In this document: piece after piece, positions 9,454 through 18,851 of the stretch
Position numbering within the stretch: the stretch's first letter is position 1
Layout: the number at the start of each line of letters is the position of its first letter
Source: Bacillota bacterium
GTDB taxonomy: Bacteria; Bacillota; Clostridia; Acetivibrionales; DSM-1351
DNA length: 64,000 nucleotides
Assembly: GCA_023393115.1 (NCBI GenBank)
Contig: JAEWMS010000087.1
Location: 15,641-79,640 of the forward strand
Direction: 5' to 3'
Notes under the pieces: model-generated
Told to the model about the DNA's origin: nothing
The model's database searches: none
Seen by the model: only the letters and a program-made list of their open reading frames with translations
Program-made: the position numbers and the translations under genes

Positions 9454-11862
9454 CTATAAAAGTTTCTGTTTAGGGTTCAACCGGTATGGAATAGTAAAAT
9501 AAATGGTGGTTCCTACTCCCGTTTCCCCCTCAATCCAAGTTCTTCCACCATGCTTTTCAATAATACTTTTTATTGTAACAAGACCGATCCCGGAACCTTC
9601 AAATTCATCACTGGTATGAAGCCTTTGAAATATCCCAAAAAGTTTGCCTGAATATTTCATATCGAACCCTATTCCATTATCCTTTACATAAAAAACATAC
9701 TCATTCTCAGTAAGAGTACTTCCCACTCTTATTTGCGCCTGGGCCCGTTCCTTTGTGAACTTAAAGGAATTTGAAAGTATGTTGTGTATTACCTGCCTTA
9801 AAAGAATTCTATCGGCCATAACTAAAGGGAGACCTGTTTCAATTATAAGCTCGATATTTCGGTCAGGATACGCAACTTTGAGTTCATTGAAGCAGTCTTT
9901 AAACTTATCTTCAATATTTGTCTCTTCAATATTAAGTTCAGACCTGGAGGTTTTTGAGAAAAGAAGCAATTTATTCACCAGCTCTATCATATCAGTAGAT
10001 ATATTTTTTACGCAGGACAACATTTCCTGCACTTCAATATTTAAATGCTTCCCATGGTCCTCCATAATGATTTTTATATAGCTTTCTACCGCCCGGAGTG
10101 GCGATTTAAGGTCATGGGATACGGTATGGGTGAAAGACTCAAGGTGACTCACGGCTGACTGCAATTCCCGGGTTCTGTCTATAACCCTTTCCTCCAGTTC
10201 CTCATTCAGTTTACGAACTTCTTCTATTGCCAATTTATAATTTGTAATGTTCTCAAAAACCACACCCACCTGATTGCTGTTGATTTTAAATGCATTAACA
10301 AGATAATATGTATTGATGTCAGCATAATAGATTTCAAACTGTTCAACTTCTCCTGAATACTGAACTCTTTGGAATATGCGCTGATCAATATTTATTTTAC
10401 CAAATACCTCTCTCCACCTTTTTCCAGGCAACTTTGAAATATCTCTTTTGGTCTGATGACCGAAGCTCGGATTCAGTTCTACAAACCTTAAATCCTTAAG
10501 CTTACACTCTTCATCTATAATGGGTTCAAAAACAACATACCCGTTAAGCATTTTCTCATAGAGTTGCCTGTAGCGCGCTTCGCTGGAACTAAGTTCTTCT
10601 TTTACAGTGGATAGTTCATCATATTGACGTTTAAGCTCCTTGTCTGAAGTTGTAAGGTCTTCGTAAAGCTCTGATAACTCAGAGTGACTTTTTGCCAGTT
10701 CCTTCTTTATGTTGCTTATTTTATTTATATAAATCAACAGAATGAATATAAATATAACTAATAATATTAGTACTATTGAAATAGAAACAATTGTATTTCT
10801 ATATTCCTTAAAAACTGAAGGGGGTTCATTGATAAGTATACTGCCATCCGGAAGCTGATCTGTGCTGATATTAAACTGCTGGAGGACTTGATAGTCAAAC
10901 ATAAAACGTGCGGCACTTGCATCATTAACAGCTATCCTCGACAGGTCCTCCCCTTTTAACACCCTTAAAGCCAACTCTCCAGCCAATTCTCCCTGAACCC
11001 TGCCGCTTAGCACACTTCCGCCAACAGCACCATGACCAAGTCCGAATTCATACAAATGATATACCGGAACTTTACTGGCTTCACTGATAAGTTTTGTGAA
11101 ATTCTCAAAGCCTATAATATTTCCCTCTTCATCATTATAATAGGTAGTAATAAGTATTATACTGTCTTTGCCTGCTTGTTCAACTCTTGAAAGTATTTCC
11201 TCGTAACCTCCTTTATTCAGAGGTATTAAGTTAATATTTGAAGAAACCTTCATGGCAGATTTTTTTGTAAGCTCCCAGGTTGAAACTCCGCTTTCAGAAT
11301 TGTCAAAAATTACATATATGTCCCTCAAATCAGGGTTTATTTTTAAAGCTTGCCTAATTGTACCTTCGGCATCTACTTCTTCAATAATACCAGCTACTTC
11401 TCTTTCGTTGACAGTCAGGGTTTCAACACCTTGAGCATTTACACCGCAAAATATAACCGGTGCATTGTCAAAAAGTTCTTTTCTGTGCTCTAAAGCAAAT
11501 TTCAGCGCTGCATCGTCAGTGGTTATAATTAAGTCAATATATTTTTTTGAATATTTATATCTCATATAATCACTTAAATACTTTAGGTTGGTATTATCAG
11601 GATAAACCTTCCAATCCATAAACTCCACTGAAATGTCAAGGTGTTCTCCTGAATACTTCAGTTTTTCCAGTATACCCTCATTTTCCTTCTCAGTCCATGA
11701 CAGACCTTCAGAATAAGAATTCATTATCAAAACACTTTTTGTACCCATCGGCATGGCATTTGTACTAAATTCAGATACACAAAATAGTGTAAGTAAAAAA
11801 GCAAAAAATAGTACAAAAAATGCAGATATTTTATGCTGAAAGCTGCTTTTCACAAGACTCAA
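9454..11862 (-). CDS. Sensor histidine kinase with ABC-substrate-binding-like input domain
   Basis: The protein is 802 residues. An N-terminal signal/membrane segment (about 12-32) is followed by a periplasmic domain of about 300 residues beginning SVLIMNSYSEGLSWTEKE. It resembles the ABC_sub_bind family of solute-binding proteins, and parts such as IDLIITTDDAALKFAL fit that fold. A membrane helix at about 358-380 leads into a coiled coil, a PAS domain, HisKA (HTVSHDLKSPLRAVE, with the phospho-accepting His) and HATPase (IHNILSNSFKF, VKDNGIGFD, GSGIGLVTIKSI). The start is TTG with GGAGGGAG 8 bases upstream. It probably binds a small ligand outside the cell and phosphorylates the AraC-type regulator downstream. 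The ligand is unknown. Confidence 0.9.
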   Translation of the reverse strand: MSLVKSSFQHKISAFFVLFFAFLLTLFCVSEFSTNAMPMGTKSVLIMNSYSEGLSWTEKENEGILEKLKYSGEHLDISVEFMDWKVYPDNTNLKYLSDYMRYKYSKKYIDLIITTDDAALKFALEHRKELFDNAPVIFCGVNAQGVETLTVNEREVAGIIEEVDAEGTIRQALKINPDLRDIYVIFDNSESGVSTWELTKKSAMKVSSNINLIPLNKGGYEEILSRVEQAGKDSIILITTYYNDEEGNIIGFENFTKLISEASKVPVYHLYEFGLGHGAVGGSVLSGRVQGELAGELALRVLKGEDLSRIAVNDASAARFMFDYQVLQQFNISTDQLPDGSILINEPPSVFKEYRNTIVSISIVLILLVIFIFILLIYINKISNIKKELAKSHSELSELYEDLTTSDKELKRQYDELSTVKEELSSSEARYRQLYEKMLNGYVVFEPIIDEECKLKDLRFVELNPSFGHQTKRDISKLPGKRWREVFGKINIDQRIFQRVQYSGEVEQFEIYYADINTYYLVNAFKINSNQVGVVFENITNYKLAIEEVRKLNEELEERVIDRTRELQSAVSHLESFTHTVSHDLKSPLRAVESYIKIIMEDHGKHLNIEVQEMLSCVKNISTDMIELVNKLLLFSKTSRSELNIEETNIEDKFKDCFNELKVAYPDRNIELIIETGLPLVMADRILLRQVIHNILSNSFKFTKERAQAQIRVGSTLTENEYVFYVKDNGIGFDMKYSGKLFGIFQRLHTSDEFEGSGIGLVTIKSIIEKHGGRTWIEGETGVGTTIYFTIPYRLNPKQKLL

Positions 11863-11967
11863 ATCTTACACTCCCTCCTCCAGGCACATTTACTTTTTTA
11901 CACACTAGTTTTATCGTGAATATTTGATGATTAATTTATGCCCGCTTTTATACATCAACAAACATAT

Positions 11968-11985
11968 TTGTATAAAATTTTACAA
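11968..11985. promoter_or_regulatory. Rex-like palindrome upstream of cooS
   Basis: TTGTATAAAATTTTACAA is an 18-base near-palindrome that matches 11 of the 14 specified positions of the Rex operator consensus TTGTTAA-N4-TTAACAA. It lies 146 bases before cooS and 106 bases before the divergent sensor-kinase start. Rex senses NADH/NAD+ in clostridia. Three mismatches make this a candidate only. Confidence 0.4.
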
Positions 11986-12130
11986 ATTTCTATTAATTCA
12001 TATGAATGGAATGTAATACATGAAAAATAGAAGTTCACTTAAATAAACCGACCTCTAGTAGTTACAGTATATTTTCCTACAAAAATGCAAAAATATAATC
12101 AAATAATTTATTTTAGGAGGCAGCATAAAC

Positions 12131-14263
12131 ATGTCTGATAAAGATATAGAAAAATCCTATGAGCGAAGTGCAGGTACCATGCGCGGAGATAATCAAACCT
12201 TTGGTACAAAATTAACAAATGAACACTCCAATGATCCGAATACTCACACAGATATTCATAACCGTATACTTGTTGATTACAACAAAATTGAGAAGTCTCC
12301 TTCTATGGAAGAGGTTCACAAATGGCAGAGAGAACATATAAAAAAGAATGACCAGTCAAAAGATGGTTATCCAATGAATGTAATAATTGACCCTGCCATG
12401 AGAGAAATGTATCAGGTAGTTCACGATGCCGGGATGACCAATGTATTTGACAGATTCAGTCAGCAGCAACCCATTCAGTGTAAATTCTGTATTGAAGGTT
12501 TGTCCTGTCAGCTTTGCGCAAATGGACCCTGTCGTATTAATGATAAAGTTCCGAGAGGTACCTGCGGTGTCGATGCCCATACAATGGTTTCAAGAAACTT
12601 CGTTTATCGCCACGTTACAATAGGGACCTCAGCCAATATATTCCACTGCCATCAAGCGGCCAGAACTTTAAAGGCTGCGGGTGAGCATCCTGAAAGCGGA
12701 CTTAAAATAAGGGATCCTGAAAAGCTTAAAAAATATGCTGATATGGCTGGCTTAAATATAAATCAACCCATAGAAAAGCTAGCTGTTGACTTTGCACAAT
12801 GGGTAATGAATGATATTCATTCACCCTATCACATAGAATCCAAAACAGTTGAAGCTTTTGCACCTACAAAACGCAAGGAGTTGTGGCGCCAGCTGGGACT
12901 CTTCCCCGGCGGCGGCTACAGTGAAGTGGCATATGCCCAGACCCGCTGTATGACAAATTTCTCATCTGACCCGGTTGAGTTCCTGCTCAACAGTGTTAGA
13001 CTGGGGGTAGCAAATGAGTATCAGGGACTTTTCCTGCTGGATATTATTCAGGAGATTCTAATGGGAACTCAGGAAATAGCTATGAAGAAACAAAACATGG
13101 GGCTCCTGAAGGATAATTTGATTAATGTTGTAACAAACGGACATATGCCACTTCTGGCACATGTTGCAATAGATCTGGCCTCCACTGATGAATGGCAGCA
13201 GAAGGCAAAAGCTGCCGGCGCAGACGGTATTCAGATTCTCGGTCATGTCTGTGAAGGTCAGCAACTGATCAACTATGAGGGTACTCATAGTCAGAAGGGT
13301 TACGGAGGCCAGGAAGGTGAGTGGTTGTCGCAGGAATACCTTCTTGCAACTGGTGTTGTGGATATGTTCATGTTTGACTACAACTGTACTGTTCCCACAA
13401 TGCCTCTTTTTGCCAAACGATTTGGTACAAAGCTGCTCAGTACACATCCTGTTATTCGTCTACAGGGAACTGAAACCCTGGATTTTATACCAGAAAGAAT
13501 GAAGGAGCAGGCTGAAAAGGCTTTAGATATGGCTATTGACTCCTTTAAACAACGCAAATCCGAAAACAGAAAGACATATATTCCGCCTCATACCTCAGAC
13601 TGTATGGTGGGCTTCAGTACCGAATCCGTCAGAAATGCTCTAGGCGGCAGCTTTGATCCGTTAATTGAGCAAATTGCAAATGGAAACATCAGAGGTATTG
13701 CCACCATAGTCGGGTGTACAACTGCACGTTTTGGTCAAGGCGGCAGCAATATCTTCAAGATTACAAAGGGGCTGATAGCAAATAATATTCTGGTGCTTTC
13801 AGGGGGCTGCACTTCTTCAGTTATGGAGTACACCGGACTTACAAACCCTGCTGCCGCCGATGAATGTGGCGAGGGCCTAAAAGCAGTTTGCAAGCAGTTG
13901 GGCATCCCTCCTGTCTTGACTTATGGAGCATGTGTTGATATAGGCAAAATGACTCATACAGCAAAAGAACTTGCTGATGCCCTTAAAGTTGATACCAACA
14001 AGCTACCGCTAGTCATTGGTGCACCGGAGTATCTTGAACAGAAGGCGGTAGCTGACGCCTGTACTGCTGTTGCTCTGGGCTGGCTTGTCCATGTTGCACC
14101 TGTTCCTTCCATCACGGGAAGTGACGTGGTGGTTAAGACTCTTACCGAAACAACTGAAACTCTTGGTCTTGGGAAGGTTGTTGTAGAGCTTGATGCCGAG
14201 AAAACCATACAGATTTATGTTGATCATATTGAAAAGAAGCGAAAAGAGCTTGGCTTGAACTGA
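12131..14263 (+). CDS. cooS: Anaerobic carbon monoxide dehydrogenase, catalytic subunit
   Basis: This 710-residue protein is a Ni-Fe CO dehydrogenase, which interconverts CO + H2O with CO2 + 2 electrons. The cysteine cluster CKFCIEGLSCQLCANGPCRI near residues 117-136 supplies the B/D-cluster ligands. HVCEGQQL, DYNCTVPT, VGCTTARFGQGG, LSGGCTSSVMEY and YGACVDIGK carry the C-cluster ligands. It is longer than usual (about 630-640) because of a hydrophilic N-terminal extension of some 70 residues. The ribosome site is TAGGAGG. It stands alone: no cooF, cooC or acetyl-CoA synthase gene is beside it, so its electron partner and nickel-insertion factor must be elsewhere. A strong terminator follows. 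The role (CO oxidation, CO2 reduction or redox balancing) cannot be read from the window. Confidence 0.96.
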   Translation: MSDKDIEKSYERSAGTMRGDNQTFGTKLTNEHSNDPNTHTDIHNRILVDYNKIEKSPSMEEVHKWQREHIKKNDQSKDGYPMNVIIDPAMREMYQVVHDAGMTNVFDRFSQQQPIQCKFCIEGLSCQLCANGPCRINDKVPRGTCGVDAHTMVSRNFVYRHVTIGTSANIFHCHQAARTLKAAGEHPESGLKIRDPEKLKKYADMAGLNINQPIEKLAVDFAQWVMNDIHSPYHIESKTVEAFAPTKRKELWRQLGLFPGGGYSEVAYAQTRCMTNFSSDPVEFLLNSVRLGVANEYQGLFLLDIIQEILMGTQEIAMKKQNMGLLKDNLINVVTNGHMPLLAHVAIDLASTDEWQQKAKAAGADGIQILGHVCEGQQLINYEGTHSQKGYGGQEGEWLSQEYLLATGVVDMFMFDYNCTVPTMPLFAKRFGTKLLSTHPVIRLQGTETLDFIPERMKEQAEKALDMAIDSFKQRKSENRKTYIPPHTSDCMVGFSTESVRNALGGSFDPLIEQIANGNIRGIATIVGCTTARFGQGGSNIFKITKGLIANNILVLSGGCTSSVMEYTGLTNPAAADECGEGLKAVCKQLGIPPVLTYGACVDIGKMTHTAKELADALKVDTNKLPLVIGAPEYLEQKAVADACTAVALGWLVHVAPVPSITGSDVVVKTLTETTETLGLGKVVVELDAEKTIQIYVDHIEKKRKELGLN

Positions 14264-14300
14264 TAGAGTATAAAAGATGAACGAAAGTTGATTTAGAGTC

Positions 14301-14339
14301 AAAACCCGAGATGCCCCGGCAATAGGCACCTCGGGTTTT
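14301..14339 (+). terminator. Terminator of cooS
   Basis: AAAACCCGAG and CTCGGGTTTT form a 10-bp stem, extended inward by TGCC/GGCA, 38 bases after the cooS stop. The stem ends in a TTTT run. The A-rich opposite side may also stop minus-strand transcripts; the MCP gene ends at 14369. Confidence 0.85.
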
Positions 14340-14368
14340 AACGTAATTGTAGTCTATGCTCCTGCTGA

Positions 14369-16057
14369 TTAAACTTTAAATTTTCTGATGCTGTCCTGAA
14401 GTTGTAAAGCCAGTTGCGTCAAACCTTCCGCAGCGTCAGTAATCTGATGTACCGTAGATGACTGTTCTTCTGTTGATGCTGCAACCTCCTGGGTACTTGC
14501 AGCAGTCTGTTGGGCTACGCCGGCTATCCCGGTAATCTCATCTCCGGCCTGTACTGCATTTCTACTCAGGTCTTGAGATCTTTCAGCAACCATAATAATT
14601 TTTTCGTTAATACCATCTACAACATTGGCGATGTTATTAAATGCAGCAACTGTATTTACCAGAGACTCTGACTGTTCATTTGCCACAGCCTTTGACTTGT
14701 CTATTTTTAAAACAGCTGAATTAACTCCGGACTGTACCTCCCTGATAATTATGTCAATCTGCTTTACAGAAAAGCTCGACTGTTCAGCAAGTTTGCGGAT
14801 TTCATCAGCCACAACCGAAAACCCCTTTCCGGCTTCTCCTGCTCTTGCAGCTTCTATAGCAGCATTTAATGCCAGTAGGTTGGTTTGATCGGATATACCT
14901 CGAATTACCTCCAGGATTTTTCCTATCTCCTGAGATTTGTCCGATAATTCGGATATTGCCTCCGCAACCTCCAGTGATGTTTCATTATTTTCTTTTACTT
15001 TTTGTTCCTGATATCTTACAGATTCTTCACCCTTTTTTACTACTTCCTTGGCCTGTTGCATTATCTTTTCGGAGTTGGACATATCTTCTGCTATCCGGGC
15101 TAATCCTTCAACTGTATCCAGAATTTTTGCATTGCTTTTTTCAGAGGATACAGCCTGCTCAGATGCTCCTCGCGCCAACTCCGATACAGTTGTTGCAATC
15201 TGTTCAGAAGCCTTCGATACTTCCTCAGAGGAAGCAGCAAGCTCTTCACTGGAAGCAACAAGTTCCTGGGAAGCATCGTTAACATTTACAATCAGCGTCC
15301 TGAGGTTCAGAACCATATTTGAGAAGGCATGACCCAGTTCACGGATTTCGTCTTTGGAACGGATTTTCGGTACCTGCTGGGTGAGGTCACCCTCGGAAAT
15401 CCTTCCTGCTATTGTTGTCAGGGCTTTTATAGGTCTTGCAATATTTCTTGCAAGTAAATAACCAACTAATACAGCCCCTAAAACGGTAATAATCACAATT
15501 ACAAATAAAAAAGTTAATCTTCGATTTATATTATTTTCAGTTTTATTTATTGCCTGTTCGTCTAAATTATCAAGATATGTACTCCAGTCTTCGGTTATTT
15601 TTCTGATATCATCTACTTTTTCTTTAACAGTAGTACCCAAATCAATAGCCTCATCAATTTCTCCACTTTTAACCTTATCAAATATAACCTGAACTCCTTC
15701 ATCATATTCGGCATGAACAGCCTTCAAGTCCTTAAGGTATTCTTTAGACTGGGTTGTTTCAGATTTTCCTTCGATTTCCTGAAATACAGAATTCATCTTC
15801 TCTGATAAAGAGTCATAAAGTTCAGTGAATTGTTCTTCCTGGTATATCATGTACCCCCTGACAGTAGCTACCTGTTCCAGGTTTATTGATCTTACTTCCA
15901 TTACAAGAATTTCTACAGGGATATTTTCATGAACAATTTCGCCATAGGAGTTTTTTACAGAATACATACCGTTTAATCCGATAAGGCTTACCAAAACAAT
16001 CAGAAAAGTTAAAACAAAAAAACTAATAAAAATTTTTACACCAATTTTTAGTTTCAT
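14369..16057 (-). CDS. Methyl-accepting chemotaxis protein (4HB sensor, HAMP)
   Basis: This 562-residue receptor has a membrane helix at about 10-32 and a four-helix-bundle ligand domain at about 33-185. A second membrane helix lies at about 186-208, then HAMP (RNIARPIKALTTIAGRI) and the cytoplasmic signalling domain with the tip NAAIEAARAGEAGKGFSVVA. The C-terminal helices contain the Q/E-rich methylation patches STQEVAASTEEQSS. It has the same sensor type as the partial receptor at the left edge. It is transcribed alone; the 14-bp inverted repeat at 16112-16154 lies in its upstream region. Ligand unknown. Confidence 0.93.
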   Translation of the reverse strand: MKLKIGVKIFISFFVLTFLIVLVSLIGLNGMYSVKNSYGEIVHENIPVEILVMEVRSINLEQVATVRGYMIYQEEQFTELYDSLSEKMNSVFQEIEGKSETTQSKEYLKDLKAVHAEYDEGVQVIFDKVKSGEIDEAIDLGTTVKEKVDDIRKITEDWSTYLDNLDEQAINKTENNINRRLTFLFVIVIITVLGAVLVGYLLARNIARPIKALTTIAGRISEGDLTQQVPKIRSKDEIRELGHAFSNMVLNLRTLIVNVNDASQELVASSEELAASSEEVSKASEQIATTVSELARGASEQAVSSEKSNAKILDTVEGLARIAEDMSNSEKIMQQAKEVVKKGEESVRYQEQKVKENNETSLEVAEAISELSDKSQEIGKILEVIRGISDQTNLLALNAAIEAARAGEAGKGFSVVADEIRKLAEQSSFSVKQIDIIIREVQSGVNSAVLKIDKSKAVANEQSESLVNTVAAFNNIANVVDGINEKIIMVAERSQDLSRNAVQAGDEITGIAGVAQQTAASTQEVAASTEEQSSTVHQITDAAEGLTQLALQLQDSIRKFKV

Positions 16058-16111
16058 AGCCTGAGCATCCCCCGTTTTTAGTATTTGGATATAATACCTA
16101 GCTTTTACTTA

Positions 16112-16154
16112 TTAATTATGTAAAGCTATTACCCCCATAACTTTACATAATTAA
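16112..16154. promoter_or_regulatory. Perfect 14-bp inverted repeat upstream of the chemoreceptor
   Basis: TTAATTATGTAAAG (16112-16125) and CTTTACATAATTAA (16141-16154) are exact reverse complements around a 15-base loop. No T run follows on either strand, so it looks more like an operator or a protected mRNA end than an intrinsic terminator. It lies 55 bases before the MCP start and 96 bases after the YitT stop. Confidence 0.5.
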
Positions 16155-16249
16155 CTGGTTATATAATAGATGCCACCTTTTATGCTATTGAAACAAAATT
16201 ATAGAAAAATTTTATGTTAGAGATCAAGAATTTTAATAACATTTCCAAG

Positions 16250-17155
16250 CTATTTCTTGGGAACTCCATTAAAGCCTTCGCCTAACACCTCTCTAACGTC
16301 TGCCAGAATCATAAATGCGTCTGAGTCCAGAGTGTGTACAATCTCCTTCAAGTGTTGAATCTCGTTTCTTGAGAGGACACATAAAAGGACATTTTTATCC
16401 TTTCCCGAGTATACTCCTCTTCCTTTTAATTCTGTAACACCCCTGTCCATTTCAATGATAATCCTCTTAGCTATTTCTTCCTGATGCTCAGAGATTATTA
16501 GTACAGCTCTTGCATAGTCAACACCCTCTACCATAGCATCAATTACCTTTGTAGTTATAAAAAGGCTTACCAGTGAGTACAAACCAATAAGGACACTATT
16601 AAAGGCTATGATTGCAAAAACAATGATTAATGCATCAATGGCAAGAAGAATCTGCCCGATTGTCAGATTTTTAATAGGCTTATTTAGAAGTTTTGCAGCC
16701 AATTCAGTCCCACCGGTTGTGGCTTCCATTTTCAGTACTATCCCAAGGCCTATACCGCTCACAAAGCCGCCGATAATGCTGTAAAGCAGAATATCGGGAG
16801 CTGATGTGCCAACACTATTTACCAGCAGCTTTTTTGCCAAAGCAGCAGAATAGGATTCTGTCAGATCAATAATAACAGATAACATAATTGTCCCGTATAA
16901 GGTTCTTATAAAGAAATGTCTGCCTATAAACTTATAGCCCATGATAAAGAGAGGAATATTAATAATCAACATCACGGTTCCTACAGGAAATCTGCCTCCG
17001 CTAAGATAAAAAATTACAGTTGCCAGACCACTAAGACCGCCGGGTGCAATTTTGTAGGGTACAAGAAAAATGTTTATTGCGAGTGCAGTAATAGCTGCAC
17101 CAAATGTAATGAGAAAATATACTTTAATGAACGCTGCTACCTTTTTAAGTGACAT
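16250..17155 (-). CDS. YitT/DUF2179 family membrane protein
   Basis: This 301-residue protein has five to six membrane helices in its first ~200 residues, with family-typical loops APGGLSGLATV and MEATTGGTELAAKLL. A cytoplasmic DUF2179 domain follows at about 205-290 (ITKRIIIEMDRGVTELKGRGVYSG, then VLSRNEIQHLKEIV). The family is widespread in Firmicutes; biochemical function is not established. A paralogue lies at 62944-63795. It appears to be transcribed alone. Confidence 0.88.
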   Translation of the reverse strand: MSLKKVAAFIKVYFLITFGAAITALAINIFLVPYKIAPGGLSGLATVIFYLSGGRFPVGTVMLIINIPLFIMGYKFIGRHFFIRTLYGTIMLSVIIDLTESYSAALAKKLLVNSVGTSAPDILLYSIIGGFVSGIGLGIVLKMEATTGGTELAAKLLNKPIKNLTIGQILLAIDALIIVFAIIAFNSVLIGLYSLVSLFITTKVIDAMVEGVDYARAVLIISEHQEEIAKRIIIEMDRGVTELKGRGVYSGKDKNVLLCVLSRNEIQHLKEIVHTLDSDAFMILADVREVLGEGFNGVPKK

Positions 17156-17322
17156 TTGTCCTCCGTGTTCCCCATATCGATTATTTTAATTGTCTGTAAC
17201 CTTGACTACATCAATATTAAAACAAAAAAACATATATATCTAATATATGTCTTTTTATTTTATATAAACATTTAATTTTTTTCAATGCACCTTAATTACC
17301 TTCTCCTCGTACAAAAAGCAGT

Positions 17323-18084
17323 CTAAAGTACTTTTTGCAGGAAGGCTCTGGTTCTCTCGTTTTTGGGGTTAGTAAATATCTCCTCAGGCGAACCCTCTTC
17401 ACTGATTTCACCTTTGTCCATAAATACTACTCTTGAACCTACTTCTTTGGCAAAGCCCATTTCATGAGTAACAACCACCATGGTCATACCATCTCTCGCC
17501 AGCTTTTTCATAACCTCGAGAACTTCACCAACAAGTTCAGGGTCGAGTGCTGACGTTGGTTCATCAAAAAGCATTATTTTAGGTTTCATTGCAAGTGCTC
17601 TTGCAATAGCAACTCTTTGCTGCTGACCACCAGAAAGACGGGCAGGATATTCATCCTTTTTATCCTCAAGCCCTACCATTTTCAACAATTCCATTCCATA
17701 GCTAATAGCTTGAGCTTTAGGAACCTTTTTAACCGAAACCGGTGCCTCAATAATATTTTGTATAACTGTCATATGAGGGAACAGGTTAAATCTCTGAAAT
17801 ACCATTCCCAACTCCGTACAGATTTCTGAAATCTTTTTATGCGTAATTTTAAATTGACTTTTACCATCTATTTTCTCTGCGAGAAGCTCATCTTCAATCA
17901 TTATTTTTCCGCTTGTAATTACCTCAAGATGGTTAAGACATCTGAGCAAAGTACTCTTTCCGGAACCGCTGGGACCAATAATGCAAAGCACCTCTCCCTG
18001 CTGGACCTCAAGATTTATATTTTTAAGCACCTCAAGGGTTCCAAACGACTTATATACATTTTCAACTTTTATCATTCTTCCCAT
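17323..18084 (-). CDS. Polar amino acid ABC transporter, ATP-binding subunit
   Basis: This 253-residue ATPase has Walker A GPSGSGKSTLLR, the Q loop MVFQRFNLFPHMT, the signature LSGGQQQRVAIARAL, Walker B IMLFDEPTSALDPE and the H loop VVTHEMGFAKEV. LFPHMT and the GlnQ/ArtP-like length point to the polar amino acid uptake group. The ATG has GGGGAGAG upstream. It is the last gene of a three-gene unit (binding protein, permease, ATPase) and starts 13 bases after the permease stop. The exact amino acid is not readable. Confidence 0.94.
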   Translation of the reverse strand: MGRMIKVENVYKSFGTLEVLKNINLEVQQGEVLCIIGPSGSGKSTLLRCLNHLEVITSGKIMIEDELLAEKIDGKSQFKITHKKISEICTELGMVFQRFNLFPHMTVIQNIIEAPVSVKKVPKAQAISYGMELLKMVGLEDKKDEYPARLSGGQQQRVAIARALAMKPKIMLFDEPTSALDPELVGEVLEVMKKLARDGMTMVVVTHEMGFAKEVGSRVVFMDKGEISEEGSPEEIFTNPKNERTRAFLQKVL

Positions 18085-18097
18085 GCCGTCTCTCCCC

Positions 18098-18757
18098 TTA
18101 TTCGTATACAGAATATTTCTTTTCTAGTTTTTCAAAAACAAAAGTAAATAAAGAAGTCATTAATAAATACAGCGCAGCTGAGGGTAAATAAATCAAAGCG
18201 TTTCCTGTTGCATTGACTATCTGAGAAGTGTTTCTTAATAACTCTGCCATTCCAATGGTTGAAACTAAAGCTGAGTCTTTAAGCAAGGCTATTACTTCGT
18301 TTCCCACAGGAGGAATAAGTCTTCTGTAGGATTGAGGAACAATTACCCTTCTCATAGCTTGCCCATAGCTCATTCCCAAAGCCTTTGCAGCTTCCATTTG
18401 TCCTTTATCTATTGACTGTATAGCCGCCCTAATTATTTCAGCAAGGTATGCTCCTGAATTAAGGGCAAGCGCTATGTACGCATTAGTCATCGCACTAAAA
18501 GACATAGCTTGTCCAAATATAAGAGGCAAACCATAGTAAAAGAAGAATATCTGCATTATTAGGGGAGTTCCTCTGAATAACCAAATATAGAACCAGCAAA
18601 GTTTATCAATAATAACATTCTTTGAGAGCCTTCCAAGAGCTAAAAAGAGACCCAGTATCATACCGAATATTACAGCCACAACTGTTAATTGAAGTGTTAC
18701 AACACTTCCTTCCAGCAATTGAGGCATCTTACTAATTATTAAATCCAATTTTAACAA
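18098..18757 (-). CDS. Polar amino acid ABC transporter, permease
   Basis: This 219-residue protein has about five membrane helices. The HisM/GlnP-family EAA loop is EAAKALGMSYGQAMRRVIVPQ, and the family's W-L-F-R-G-T-P motif appears as WLFRGTPLIMQIFFFYYG. It probably forms a homodimer with two copies of the ATPase encoded downstream. It is separated from the binding-protein gene upstream by a 95-base gap that holds a perfect 15-bp hairpin. Confidence 0.94.
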   Translation of the reverse strand: MLKLDLIISKMPQLLEGSVVTLQLTVVAVIFGMILGLFLALGRLSKNVIIDKLCWFYIWLFRGTPLIMQIFFFYYGLPLIFGQAMSFSAMTNAYIALALNSGAYLAEIIRAAIQSIDKGQMEAAKALGMSYGQAMRRVIVPQSYRRLIPPVGNEVIALLKDSALVSTIGMAELLRNTSQIVNATGNALIYLPSAALYLLMTSLFTFVFEKLEKKYSVYE

Positions 18758-18794
18758 CTCCCTATTAAACCTTTTTTATCTTTCTTTTCTTAAA

Positions 18795-18830
18795 TATAGA
18801 CAAGAGAATCTTTTAATTCTCTTGTCTATA
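18795..18830 (-). terminator. Perfect 15-bp intercistronic hairpin in the ABC operon
   Basis: TATAGACAAGAGAAT (18795-18809) and its exact complement (18816-18830) enclose a 6-base loop between the binding-protein stop (18852) and the permease start (18757). On the transcribed strand it is not followed by a clear U tract. Such hairpins often shield the upstream mRNA from decay or act as leaky terminators, so the binding protein is made in excess. Confidence 0.6.
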
Positions 18831-18851
18831 TAAAATACTTTTAATGCTTTA

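Noticed and set aside
13954..14329. Minus-strand frames of about 84-106 residues inside cooS
   Set aside because: Shadows of the conserved cooS reading frame; compositionally odd and with no ribosome site.
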